This document shows, one piece after another, positions 49,235-58,799 of a stretch of DNA of 64,000 nt. A program made the position numbers and the translations under genes. The first letter of the stretch is position 1; each line of letters begins with the position of its first letter. This DNA comes from Ceriagrion tenellum (taxonomy: Eukaryota > Arthropoda > Insecta > Odonata > Coenagrionidae), in contig OY720634.1 in assembly GCA_963169105.1 (NCBI GenBank), positions 117,526,430 to 117,590,429 of the forward strand. The letters run 5' to 3'. The notes under the pieces were generated by a model. The model did no database searches and was not told the origin of the DNA. It worked only from the letters and a program-made list of their open reading frames with translations.

Positions 49235-49263
49235 CTGCTAAGCCTTTATAGGCTTGTCAGCAG
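49235..49263. repeat. Hairpin CTGCTAAGCCT / AGGCTTGTCAGCAG
   Basis: A 29-bp interrupted palindrome with AAGCCT/AGGCTT pairing directly across a 4-nt loop, then CTGCT/AGCAG beyond a small bulge. Function unknown. Confidence 0.6.
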
Positions 49264-49470
49264 GTGCCATATTTTAAATTCAGTGATCGGATATAAGTTC
49301 AACGAAATGAATAACATGAAATAACGTTCATAACATTTTTTAACAATATTAAATTAACATGATATTAAAGATAAAAAACTTGGTAGTAAAGGGTACAGGA
49401 TTAATATTACAGGAATTATTTGAATATACTATTGTATTTAATGACTGAACGTTGCTTCCTTAGAAGAAAG

Positions 49471-49669
49471 TCAACTCTTTGAGTGCGGCATGACGTGATT
49501 TCACGTCATGGTTGTCTTTACGCTGGTGCTGATGACGTGATATCACGTCAAGGGTACCGTGAGTGTTCCAGCTTTCACTAGAGGGCCTAGTGAATGTTCT
49601 CCAGTGAAAGCTGGAACACTCACGGTACCCTTGACGTGATACCACGTCATGCCGCACTCAAAGGGTTAA
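49471..49669. mobile_element. piggyBac-like MITE with TGACGT palindromes
   Basis: The element (49475-49665) has terminal inverted repeats beginning CTCTTTGAGTGCGGCATG on the left and ending CATGCCGCACTCAAAGGG on the right. TTAA lies just outside on the right (49666-49669) and TCAA, a one-base change, on the left (49471-49474). TTAA targets with CCC-type ends fit piggyBac. Inner arms 49551-49579 and 49603-49631 are perfectly complementary over 29 nt. The left arm carries two 18-bp palindromes (49491-49508, 49533-49550) and the right arm one (49632-49649), all of the type TGACGTGATATCACGTCA. No transposase. Confidence 0.8.
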
Positions 49670-52600
49670 ATGTATTAAGAAACCAGCCAAATTTTAAAAC
49701 AAGACCTTATTGATGAGCAGAAATAAGTACTTTCTTTATTCATATGATTCATTTTATATATGCTTTTAATCTAAATAGAGGCAGAAAAATCAGGCTAAGT
49801 TATAACCTTAGTAGCAATATGGAGTCTCAAATTGTTGAAATGATTACGATTAGAGCATTCACAGCATTTCAAAAGCCTTCATGCATAAATTTCAGCGCTA
49901 TTACAACTGAAATTATCGTAAAAAAATTAACCATATATCCATTTTTTCATAAAAATACACAAAATTAATAGAATTTTAGCAGCTGAGATTCACAGGCAAA
50001 TGAACCGAAAATTTATTCCTTGAGAGAATAAACAATTTCGACCATCGCCAAGGAACAACAGATGAAATACATAATCTGACCTGCCTACATGGAGGTCTTC
50101 AAAAAGTACATACAGTGGTTGCCATGTGACCGAAGTAGGGATTTTAGTCAACTTTAAGGATAAGCGTCGGCGAAATATTCCGTACATTGCACAATTACAC
50201 TATATATTTGAAATTCTCTATTTATATTACCATTCAAAGTAATGATGATGACCTGATAAGTTTCCATCTGAATTCACCATCAGGAAGATATGAGAGGTTA
50301 TTGGAACCTAAGGTTAACTTAAATAAAACCGACAACTTTTTCAAGAAGTCCATTCCCCAAGTTTTGTAGCTTTTAAAACTTCAAAAAATACTATAAAGTT
50401 GACCGCTGTTAAAAATTTCAAGCTTCGGTTCCTATTTCCCACTAACTTAACAAACTCTCACTGATCATAGAAACTACTGACCTCTACACATCGATCATCA
50501 TTTTCCATCCCCTACTCTTTCAATGAAAACATTATCTTCTAATTGCTCAAAACCCGCATATTCCAGCCAAAACCCTTCGTGACCGAGTCATAAAAATCAT
50601 TCAACGAGTGAGAATTAGCATTCAAGATACCAATGAATGTTACTACGAAATGTGCTAGCTCCAAAAACTAAATATCATCATTTTGATCTCCTTTTATTTT
50701 CCATGCATATACGTAAGCATTTCATCATACATATTTCTGGTAATTCCTTATAAAATATTACTTTGGACATGAAAAGAGAACTACATGATTTCTTTGACTG
50801 TCCTCACATAAAAATACGCTACATTTTTAGCAAGAAGTTTATATGTATTCCATGCATTATTAAGATTTTCATAATAATTATAGTCAAGGCTTTTTAAAAA
50901 GAGAAAATTAATGATATATGGCCATTTATAAATTATATAAATAAAACACAGAATAGGTTATTAAAGCAAAATTATTCTAAAAGTATTGAAAAGATCCTCT
51001 TTGGTTTATTCCCCTCCAGAATGCTTGTACGACAGTTCATACCTTCATACGCTGAAATAACCATAAGGCCCCTAAGGCCCCTAAATAAATGTCAATAAAT
51101 GAAAGAGTCGATGGAATATCAATATTCAATTATATAAATTGGTAATTACGGTACCACAAATCTCGCGCAAAATAATTCAAAATGAAAACGTAATTGTAGC
51201 AGAGGTTTTTCATCTTCTTCAGGTGATAAATATATGAAGAGAAGTGTCAACAAAGAAATATCGAGTCTGCGTCTGTCCTGCGTGAATTACCGTCTCCCGT
51301 TCCTCAACATTCTTCAATTCTCGCACCTAAAAGATCAGGTTTGTAACAACCGGAATGGCCTTTGATTAAAAAGAATTTGGGACGGTCAAGTTGAAACTAA
51401 GGAAACAGATCAGGGACAAAGAAATTCCTCGTAGGTTTTCGGAGACTCCGCATTGTTCCGAGGCCGAGAGCGATGGCGAGAAATCTATTTGACCTCCTCA
51501 TGCTCGCACCCAGGGCGTTGAAAAGAGCGATAAAACGCCACCTTCGCGCGCCTAAATACCCTTATCCTCAGCGCTGACCGATTTATCCGCATAGAAAAGG
51601 GGATGAGAGGTTTTAGGGGAAAAATACAAAGGGTATACCTACGAAAGGGAATCCATAACCAACTAAATTGTATGCGACCGACGCTTCTCAAATGGACAGC
51701 GCGTAACCACGACAAATAATTTTCAGCGACTCTTTATCAGCTATTTCGTAAATCTAAATATCATTAAAAGGCCACACCGTCATGGGAAGTTTAAAAGTTA
51801 TCGTAGACTGGGGAGGAAGATGAGAATTTTCATAGCACAGTTTGCCGTCATTATTTAAAGTATCACCATTCCTCGCGAGCCGCTTCGGCGATTGGTATAG
51901 CAACGTCATTGACTCTGGAAATCTTGGACTACTCCTCGCAGTAAGATAAAACAAACGGCGATGCGCATAAAATCGCAATGGGTGTACTTAAGTGCCAAAA
52001 ATCATGCAATACAGCTATTTCTCCGCCCCGATCAACTACGGTGACATGCTACATACTGCGGGACCCTTCAAGCTAAGAGAAATCAGTCCATTAAATATTT
52101 TTGATACTCTCTTCAATTCTCAAATATTCTTTTTAAGTCAACTGCCAATGTCAAATAAATGCCAGTAACATTTGAAAACATGACCGGACGTTGAGTTAGG
52201 GAAATATAAAGAGCTGATGTACCGTGAGACATATATGATTTCCACAAAGTTAAGCAGGACACCTCCGCCTAATATGTTGAATTCATGAGTACAAATATTG
52301 AGGTAATATGGGATTTTAAAGGCAAACTAATGTATTGTTTTCCGTTTTAGAAAGGTTGTTTTACTTGTGCCTCAAATTCACAGACAAAAGGTGTCATTAT
52401 TTCGTTCTCACTGATGCCCATGACGATTTTCCAAACAATTTTCACCACCAGACTATGGAAAGATGAACTTAATATACAAATTTTTAGGGAGAAATCATAT
52501 GTGTAATTTCTAAAACATTTAGAGAAGTGCAGTTTATTGTAAAAATGCTATTGCTGTTTTGATAGTTGATTCAGAATTTTCCTCAAATGCATTCACACCT

Positions 52601-52895
52601 GAGCCAAGGGTGAAAACATCCCGCTAAATACTCCCTAAGAATCCAAACGAATATGTCACCAATAATGTTTAACATGGTACGAATCAAACAGGATCCAAAT
52701 AAATTACACGATCAGTGCATGCCGCACGGCTAAGTCCTTAGTTTTACGATATCATGATGGTGAAATAAACGGCGATATTTTTCACCAGTGAGCCAAAACT
52801 GACGTCAATCCTGAGCTAAATGATTGCCAGGGTCACAATGGAGTTGCTTGTGAATATTCATGCCGAATGACCCTAACACTGGTCAGCTTCTGGAG
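49670..52895. other. Unassigned AT-rich DNA
   Basis: No gene recognised. A short AAGGCCCCT tandem pair lies at about 51066-51084. A somewhat GC-richer patch at 51470-51720 is open on the minus strand for 76 codons without a recognisable motif. Confidence 0.45.
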
Positions 52896-52899
52896 AGCC

Positions 52900-53290
52900 A
52901 TAAATAATTCATTCGTCAAACAAAAGGTATTTGTTCTAAAAGAGCCATAGGTGCTTTATGCATATGATTTATTTTTATTATTTATATTTACTATTTATTT
53001 ATATATAAGTACATAGTAATAATAAAAAAGTGACTATTTCTCAATTTCTCAACTACTTGATCCAATATTTTTTGTATTTTTTACCGTCTACACACATATC
53101 CTCATGAATGATTAATGCGTCAAACAAAAATAATATGGTCTTTAAGAGCCGTCCGCTCGTCGATAATGAATTTATATTAAAATATATAGAATTAATTGAA
53201 GTGGACTATTCCTCACCTTTAGAAGTACTTGAAACTTATATATTTTTATTTGTCACCTTCTGAAACACTGCCCTAATATACCTATTTATT
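52900..53290 (+). repeat. Diverged tandem duplication, period about 200 bp
   Basis: Copy 1 (about 52900-53100) and copy 2 (about 53103-53290) share, in order, GCGTCAAACAAAA or TCGTCAAACAAAA, TCTAAAAGAGCC or CTTTAAGAGCC, an AT-rich block with TTTATATT and ATATA, then GTG(G)ACTATTYCTCA and ACTTGA. The copies are old and separated by almost nothing. They lie about 470 bp upstream of the coding exon. Confidence 0.65.
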
Positions 53291-53331
53291 TATGTATTTA
53301 TGTACTGCGCAGTCCGGTCAATTGGCCCGGC

Positions 53332-53403
53332 CGGGGCGATCCCTGAATGAGATATGACCCGGCGACGACCTTGTCATTCCGACGTCGGAACGGAATCGCC
53401 CCG
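53332..53403. repeat. GC-rich hairpin with CCGACGTCGG palindrome
   Basis: CGGGGCGAT (53332-53340) pairs with ATCGCCCCG (53395-53403). Between them lies the perfect 10-bp palindrome CCGACGTCGG (53379-53388). It marks an abrupt switch from AT-rich DNA to the GC-rich tract leading to the exon. Confidence 0.6.
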
Positions 53404-53763
53404 CCCACCTTCGATACAACCACGAAACACCCCTCACTCCCACCCACCCATAACACAACACGAACATCCCAACCCCCCTCCCCCTGGTCCACGCATGCGC
53501 AGTAGGGTGACTGAAAAAAAAACCCTTCCCTCCCCGCTCCCCCACGACCCTTTTAACGCGGTCATCCCCTCGATTGCCCACACATTCCCCTACGTTAATC
53601 CCAACCCACCATCCAGGTCTCATCATCAACATCCCCTCTCTTTTGAGAATATCGAATCCCACCCTTTCCCCCACCACACTCTCCTCTGTCTCACATCTCG
53701 CGGGAAGGTGAAAAAAACCAGCTCACGGACAAACCGCCGTCTTTCTTGTTCCTCTCTCTCCAG

Positions 53764-54054
53764 CACGCCAGCTACGGCAAGAAGAGCGGTGTGTGGTACG
53801 GGGTCTCCAGCACCAGCAACGTAGCCGACGACCGACGGACCGCGGCTACCAAGTACGGCACCTACCCCGGGGGTTGGAGAAGCGGAGCACAGCGGAGGGG
53901 AGGATCGGTGTCGCCGCCCCCGCCGCCCATAGTCGCCCCCGCGCTCAACTCGGCGGTTCAACCGCCGCTCGGCGCCAACATGACGACGTCCGGGCTCAAG
54001 CCCAGCTCGGGCAGGATCATTCGGATCATCAACGACAGCGACCACTCCGTGCAG
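53764..54054 (+). CDS. Internal exon, likely doublecortin-domain protein
   Basis: The best coding segment of the window: 97 codons, in phase 0 at both ends. A long pyrimidine tract ending TCTCTCTCCAG (AG at 53762-53763) precedes it and CAG|GTGAGT (GT at 54055) ends it. The peptide has a basic, Gly/Tyr-rich start (YGKKSGVWYGVSS at residues 4-16, KYGTYPGGWR at 30-39), an R/G stretch, a proline run SVSPPPPP (48-55), a linker, and SGRIIRIINDSDHSVQ at 82-97. The last block resembles the first beta strand and hairpin of a doublecortin domain (microtubule binding). The rest would be in the next exon, which was not found in the 10 kb downstream. In insects, DCX domains occur in DCLK-type kinases and the ciliary DCX-EMAP protein; the latter is my preferred but unproven identity. 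Codons are GC-rich, unlike the flanks. Confidence 0.72.
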
Positions 54055-54059
54055 GTGAG

Positions 54060-54295
54060 TGGAGGGACTGTTGACCACCACCCGGAACGCTCCGGAGGTG
54101 CGCAGGGGAACATCTCGGGCTCCTGAGTCGGCCTGCTGGAATATGTGTTATTTCATGTAGTGTTTGATGTGCGATTTCTGTCATATTCACATACGTAGGG
54201 CAGTGCTGGCAGGGCAGTGACGTGGGCAGACGTCAGGGGCGGCTTATCATAGAGGGGGCTAGTCTGCGGTATTGAGAAGTAGATATAACTGAACA
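54060..54295. other. Start of intron after the coding exon
   Basis: The frame runs past the donor to a stop at 54126, but GC-rich composition fades quickly, consistent with an intron beginning at 54055. Confidence 0.5.
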
Positions 54296-54296
54296 G

Positions 54297-54620
54297 TTCT
54301 TATCAACTGTTTTCTTCACTAAATTCATGCCTTGGAGATAATTTATATGTTAAAACTTGTGGTAATGGCGGTAAAGGATATGATATTGTTAATACGAACG
54401 TCCAAAGCCCCGTAGTATCTCTAAAAAAATACCGCTCTGTTTGGATACGGTTGAACACGAAGCACTTTATCCTACAATCTGATGTACAAATGGATATGTT
54501 TTGAACATTTCATCGTGTAAAGCGATGTATTACCAGAATTCATGAACAAATGCTTTGACAACATGTGGGAAAAGAGCCCCAACTCTAAAACAGTGCCTGC
54601 TATGTAGTCATTTATGCGCA
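54297..54620 (+). repeat. Duplicated module, copy 1
   Basis: About 320 bp matching 54845-55165 at an offset of 546 bp. Shared blocks in order: CTTATCAAC/CTTATTGAC, GGTAATGGCGGTAAA/GGTCCTGGCGGTAAA, GTAGTATC/GAGTATTC, AAAATACCGCT/AAGATACCGCT, CCTACAATCTGATGTAC/CCTACAATCTAATGTAC, ATGGATATGTTTTGAA, TGTATTACCAGAATTCAT, then TCTAAAACAGTGCCT/TCTAAAACTGTGCCT. It is an interspersed element inside the presumed intron. No coding capacity. Confidence 0.85.
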
Positions 54621-54664
54621 CCAGTTCAGGCCTGATAGAGTGGAAATGGAACATAATTGCATCA

Positions 54665-54832
54665 TGAAAAAATGAGCAACTTCCATTGTGATAATATTTA
54701 TTACGACCGTTTTCGCTTTTGACAACATCTTTAGATCCAATGGTCAGGTCCTCAGTTCCTGAAGATGCTGTAAAAAGCGAAACCGGTCGCAATAAATATT
54801 CTTACAGTGGAAGTTGCTTAGTTTTTCATTTT
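54665..54832. mobile_element. Foldback element between the duplicated modules
   Basis: The left arm (54665-54733) and right arm (54758-54832) are inverted copies: GCAACTTCCATTGTGATAAT faces a complement of TTCTTACAGTGGAAGTTGC, and AATATTTATTACGACC faces GGTCGCAATAAATATT. The unpaired centre is about 24 bp. Both arms contain the AAGCGAAA..GGTCG..AATAAAT hammerhead-like layout. Same architecture as 42878-43063, with different arm sequences. Confidence 0.78.
54757..54800 (+). ncRNA. Hammerhead-like core, Penelope type
   Basis: Plus-strand order: CTGAAGA (54759-54765; position 7 may vary), one T, a weak stem II GC/GC around TGTAAAAA, GAAA (54779-54782), self-complementary stem III ACCGGT, then C at 54788, followed by GCAATAAA. 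Invariant bases are present, but stem I is poorly paired and stem II is only about 2 bp. The opposite arm has CTAAAGA in place of the first box and is clearly dead. Confidence 0.5.
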
Positions 54833-54844
54833 TGAAGAGAATAA

Positions 54845-55165
54845 TTCTTATTGACACCTTTTTTCATTACTTTCACGCATTGGAATAAACTTTTGTATTC
54901 AAACTTCTGGTCCTGGCGGTAAATAAAATCATATTTGTAATAGGATCGTCCTCAAGGCCCGGAGTATTCCTAAAAGATACCGCTGTTTGAATGCAGTTGT
55001 ATACGAGGCACTTAATCCTACAATCTAATGTACGAATGGATATGTTTTGAAAATTCCGTTGTATAATGCGGTGTATTACCAGAATTCATACTCAACTGTA
55101 TTAAAAACAAGTGGCAAAATAGCCCCTGTTCTAAAACTGTGCCTAAACAGTAGGCATTTCTGTGA
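54845..55165 (+). repeat. Duplicated module, copy 2
   Basis: Second copy of 54297-54620, same orientation. Similarity is high in the 3' half (ATGGATATGTTTTGAA, TGTATTACCAGAATTCAT). The foldback element at 54665-54832 occupies most of the space between the copies. Confidence 0.85.
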
Positions 55166-55294
55166 AAAAAGTGCGCAATTAAATCCCTTGTGTAGTACGG
55201 CCGTAAGAGATCACACTTGGCAAATAGAATGTGTGCCGGGCGGCCAAAAATTTTTCCACACTTTTGAAATAGCTTGGGCCGCGAAGACTAACCA

Positions 55295-55350
55295 ATTGGT
55301 ATTGGAATTCACGACATCTGCCAAATGATAATTGTTTAGTTTGATACCCG
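55295..55350 (+). repeat. Dispersed repeat, copy 1 (AATTCACGACATCT)
   Basis: Shares AATTCACGACATCT, CCAAATG and TTAGTT.GATACC with 56415-56475, about 1.1 kb downstream in the same orientation. It directly abuts the LINE fragment that follows. Confidence 0.65.
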
Positions 55351-55381
55351 AGAAGGCACGAGAGAGAAACAAAGAACCTGA

Positions 55382-55579
55382 TGTATTGGACACACCCAGA
55401 GACACAATGGGTTTGTGAGGAACATAATTGAAGGTAAAGTAGAGGGGAGAATCCCCAGAGGAAGACCCAAGAATAAGTTCATGGACCAAATGAAGAGGAA
55501 AGTACTTAGGAAGAGATACCAGGAGGTAAGAGAACTAGCATTAGATAGGGAAGGGTGGAGGGCTGCATTCAACCAATAA
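55382..55579 (+). pseudogene. LINE reverse transcriptase 3' end
   Basis: An open stretch from an in-frame TGA (55379-55381) to the stop TAA at 55577-55579. It encodes GHTQRHNGFVRNIIEGKVEG, a basic RGRPKNKFMDQ block and a terminal YQEVRELALDREGWRAAFNQ. The order IIEGK / GRP..K..MDQ / Y.E...LA.DRE.WRAA.NQ is the conserved C-terminus of many arthropod LINE polyproteins. It is opposite in orientation to the 3.6-4.3 kb copy and has a different tail, so it is probably a different subfamily. 5'-truncated to about 65 codons. Confidence 0.82.
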
Positions 55580-55584
55580 TAGGA

Positions 55585-56410
55585 TTGAACGACCAATGGA
55601 AAATGGGCCACGAAGGCGTAAGCGTGGATTTAAAATATTTAGACTTTGATGAAAACTAGGTCATTCCTCTTTCAGGTGGTGTGGAGGGTCGGCAAATACT
55701 TGATCGGAGTAAATGGGAAGGCTTTCGCGAAGTGTAGAATGTAAAGCTATATTCTCGGTGTTTCCAGAGTGTGTGCTACTAATTACTGACGTTGTTTCGG
55801 CGTTTCTACTGCGATTTGAAGACCCCAGCTAAAATGCTGGAAAAACTGTTGTCAGCATTTTACCAGAGACAAGGTGAAAACCCGAGAGTTCAGATTTTAT
55901 AAATAATTGAAGTGCATCACGCCGGGAGAAGACATTCATAGACTGCCTTCGGGAGCGAAGTGAATTTGAACACGCTCCAGATAGCCGAGTCAAATTTGCT
56001 CCGAACGACGCAAATCTCGATTAAGCCTCATCAGAATCCACGAGAAGCGGCGAAACCCTTTTTTTAGATAAGTTCGCCATACCTATTAGATATACACATG
56101 CAAGGAGTGAAAATATAGTGGATAAGTGCAAAAACAAGTAAGTTCACCTTGGACTTAAATAGTACCTCAAAGTAAGTGAGCTGAGCAGTACACTGTACGC
56201 CCTGAGATACGTAATGTGTCGTCATAATATTACTCTTGACGTCAGCCAATTTATAATTTTTTCATGCTCCATAAATGTGTCCCTTGGGTAGAGTAAGCTT
56301 CGATCTATATTAATTGTAATATATACTTTTGTCGGCAACTATGGAAATGGGAGGTACAAGTAATGAAATATTAATGTTTGGCGTTGTGGATTCTGTGCTG
56401 AGTGCCATGT
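55585..56410. other. Unassigned DNA
   Basis: No gene recognised. The first part may be the LINE 3' UTR. Confidence 0.4.
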
Positions 56411-56414
56411 GCAA

Positions 56415-56475
56415 CGCGATATTGGTTTTTGAATTCACGACATCTACCAAATGGCAACTGATTAGTTCGATACCT
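56415..56475 (+). repeat. Dispersed repeat, copy 2 (AATTCACGACATCT)
   Basis: Second copy of 55295-55350: GAATTCACGACATCT, ACCAAATGGC and TTAGTTCGATACC. Confidence 0.65.
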
Positions 56476-56544
56476 GCCGCCGTGGGCATAAATAAGCCTC
56501 ATAGATAAAAACTATGACTGCCTACTTCTGTTGGCAATTGTTGT

Positions 56545-56690
56545 GATGGGTGGATTGAGGCAGTGTGGTGGCCAGATAACTGGTTTCCCTTCCAGTGGGC
56601 CCTAGTTTTGATCGCGCCCGGGACAAATGTGTTTCGGGTTTCGACGGAATCTCAGTTTTCAATCCAGTTGCCAGTCGCCGAACATATTAC
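56545..56690 (+). mobile_element. tRNA-derived SINE, family 2, copy A
   Basis: The tRNA-like head GTGGCCAGATAACTGG..TTCCAGTGGGCCC is followed by a B-box-like AGTTTTGATCGCGCC. A body with CAATCCAGTTGCC matches the copy at 56805. Confidence 0.6.
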
Positions 56691-56804
56691 CAACGAAAAA
56701 AGTGACAGACAACTTCTGGTTCGTGGAAAAGTGGGTGCAGGAACATTGAGCTTCTTTGTAAATGATCTCATACAGCTAACATGTTACTCAAACTTTTGCA
56801 AGGA

Positions 56805-56950
56805 TTGAAAGAGCGCGGTGCCCAGATAACTGGTCTCCCTTCCAGTGGACGCGAGTTTGAATCACGCCCGAGACGTGTGTTTCGTACAAGTATTTTGACG
56901 TTATTCCAGTTTCCAATCCAGTTTCCTTTCATTAGTATTTCCTCCTAGCA
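56805..56950 (+). mobile_element. tRNA-derived SINE, family 2, copy B
   Basis: TGCCCAGATAACTGGTCTCC, CTTCCAGTGGACGCG and B-box AGTTTGAATCACGCC are followed by the body TTTCCAATCCAGTTTCC. It is in tandem with copy A, about 260 bp apart. Confidence 0.65.
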
Positions 56951-56954
56951 CATA

Positions 56955-58165
56955 TTTTGCATCAAAAGTGGGGTAAACTAATTTTTCTCACTAATCCAGA
57001 AGAAAAGAGTCGACAACCCATCAAGATCAATTATGCTTAAATTGGCTACAGTGTCCGTTCACCATTGCACTAAATGACCTTTGTTCAGTGTGTGACATTA
57101 CATGTTTCAGAGGTCACTGATACATTAGATACTAAAACCCAAAGGAAGAAAGAGAGCAGCTAATTTTCAAGAAACGTGAGTACTTCAAACAAGAATAATA
57201 TGAATTTGAAAATAGTGGTGTGCATCAGTATTTCACGTAGTAAATACGAATATTTACCAGGGACTTACGCATTTAAAGATCTACTATGTCGTAAGAATAG
57301 ATAATGTGTGAATAAGGAAAAATCGATGGTAAGAGCACTAAGAACAGAAAAATAAATTGAGATAAGAGCAATTAGCCAGTCTTCAGAATCCTCGGCCAGC
57401 AAAATTTTGTGTTTTTTTAGAATGCATCTCCAAGTCGGGAACGAACGGCTGAAAGAAGTACAGTGTATCTAAATTGTTAATAATGTGGTTAGTTAGTGTG
57501 GCTTAATTTTTCTGAAGAGCCGTTCAGTGTGGTTAACTGTAATGCCATTTTGGTTAAGCAAATACTTGCGCCTATTCTGAAGCAAAAAGTATCACAATGA
57601 AGTGCCTATTTGGTATTCAGGAATGTGGATATTGTGTGATAATAGGTAAGTATATATCTGGTAAGTATAGATTTTTCATCACACTTGGTCCAAAGTGCGG
57701 CAGTGATTGCTGGGCTAATTAATTCCGGGTTGGGATGAAATTATTGACGGACCAGAAATCTACATACGTCATTTCAGTCATCAAAATGAGGCGTTTTGCG
57801 AAATTTTGAAACTTGAATTTAGCACAACACCGCATTATAACACGGAATGTCCACAAAACGTACGCAGTCTTTCACTTTGAGGTCAAAACAAAAATATATC
57901 GAAGGATTTGACTGAGAATTTGATTAAGAGCCATTTTGTCAAACCCACTCGAAATATAAATCGACCGTTAACGGCAGAGCGAAGCTAATATTTTTTCATG
58001 GGTCGTTAAAACCTTGCACGCGAGCTCTCCACCCATAGAAGAAGGATGTGCGCTAAGCACGTGCGTTTCTGAAGACAGTCCAAACAAATGGAGTGTTTTT
58101 TCACAGCAACGGAATAATTCAGGAATGCAGAGTGGCTAAACATTTCTTTTCAGGAAAGCTGTAGA
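56955..58165. other. Unassigned AT-rich DNA
   Basis: No gene recognised. GGTAAGTATA occurs twice at about 57645-57670. Confidence 0.5.
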
Positions 58166-58169
58166 GAAA

Positions 58170-58445
58170 GGCTTAGTTGTGATGCGGGGTCGGATTTGTG
58201 TGGGGCAGCCAGAAAACTATCCTTCTAATCCGAGGATCAGGGTTGGAATTCCGGCTGGGATAGAGGTTTGAAATAGGTATAAAGATCCGTAGATGGGCGC
58301 TACGTGAAGAGTTCTTAAATATATCATTACGTTCGTCGGATGGTACATTAAGCAGTATACTCCAAGAATCCTTTCACCGAGAGCAGGCTGATGCCGACGC
58401 AGATTTTTTATCCTTCCCTTCCTTCTTTCCCCAATCTCTCTAACC
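58170..58445 (+). mobile_element. tRNA-derived SINE, family 1, copy C
   Basis: A T-arm-like CAGGGTTGGAATTCCGGCTG (about 58230) is followed by a GTCGGATGGTACATTAA block and the tail GAGAGCAGGCTGATGCCGAC (about 58379-58398), ending in a CCTTCC-rich stretch. Confidence 0.7.
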
Positions 58446-58504
58446 TAAATGATTCGAATACCCTCATTTACCGGTAATCTCCCGTAAAATATCCCACCTA
58501 CTGG

Positions 58505-58795
58505 GTAATTAAGGAGATCGGGTTGATGTGGTGGCAAGAGTATTGGCCTACCATACCGATGGCCAGGGTTCAAATCCCGGCAGATGTGGATATTTTTCAG
58601 AGGAAACCCGATTTCTACTTGGGTGTATTGTAGAGGGCATTTCAAGTTCAGTACTCCGTGTGTCGGCCGTTCGGATACGTTAAATCGCGATCTCCTTGGC
58701 GTCTTTCGTACAGAGCTTATGCCGATGTCGGGTTTCTCTCCACCCTTCTTCCGTTCTCCGATAAACCTCCCCTTACCGACCTGCCCACCAGACCT
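58505..58795 (+). mobile_element. tRNA-derived SINE, family 1, copy D
   Basis: The best-preserved copy: A-box-like GTGGTGGCAAGAGTATTGG (about 58529), B-box GGGTTCAAATCCCGG (about 58566), body GATATTTTTCAGAGG, CTTGGGTGTATTGTAGA, a GTTCGGATACGTTAA block, and tail GAGCTTATGCCGATGTCGGG followed by TTTCTCTCCACCC. It is in tandem with copy C, only about 60 bp downstream. Confidence 0.75.
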
Positions 58796-58799
58796 CCAA

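Noticed and set aside
51211..51240. Fifth hammerhead-like core (minus CCTGAAGAAGATGAAAAA)
   Set aside because: No stem II, GAAAC or stem III after the first box; only the CTGAAGA word matches.
53354..53824. 156-codon plus frame and 119/151-codon antisense frames around the coding exon
   Set aside because: They overlap the well-supported exon in other frames and are proline/histidine-rich products of C-rich intron and exon DNA.
58529..58585. Functional tRNA gene
   Set aside because: Good A and B boxes, but no acceptor-stem pairing and it continues into a SINE body.
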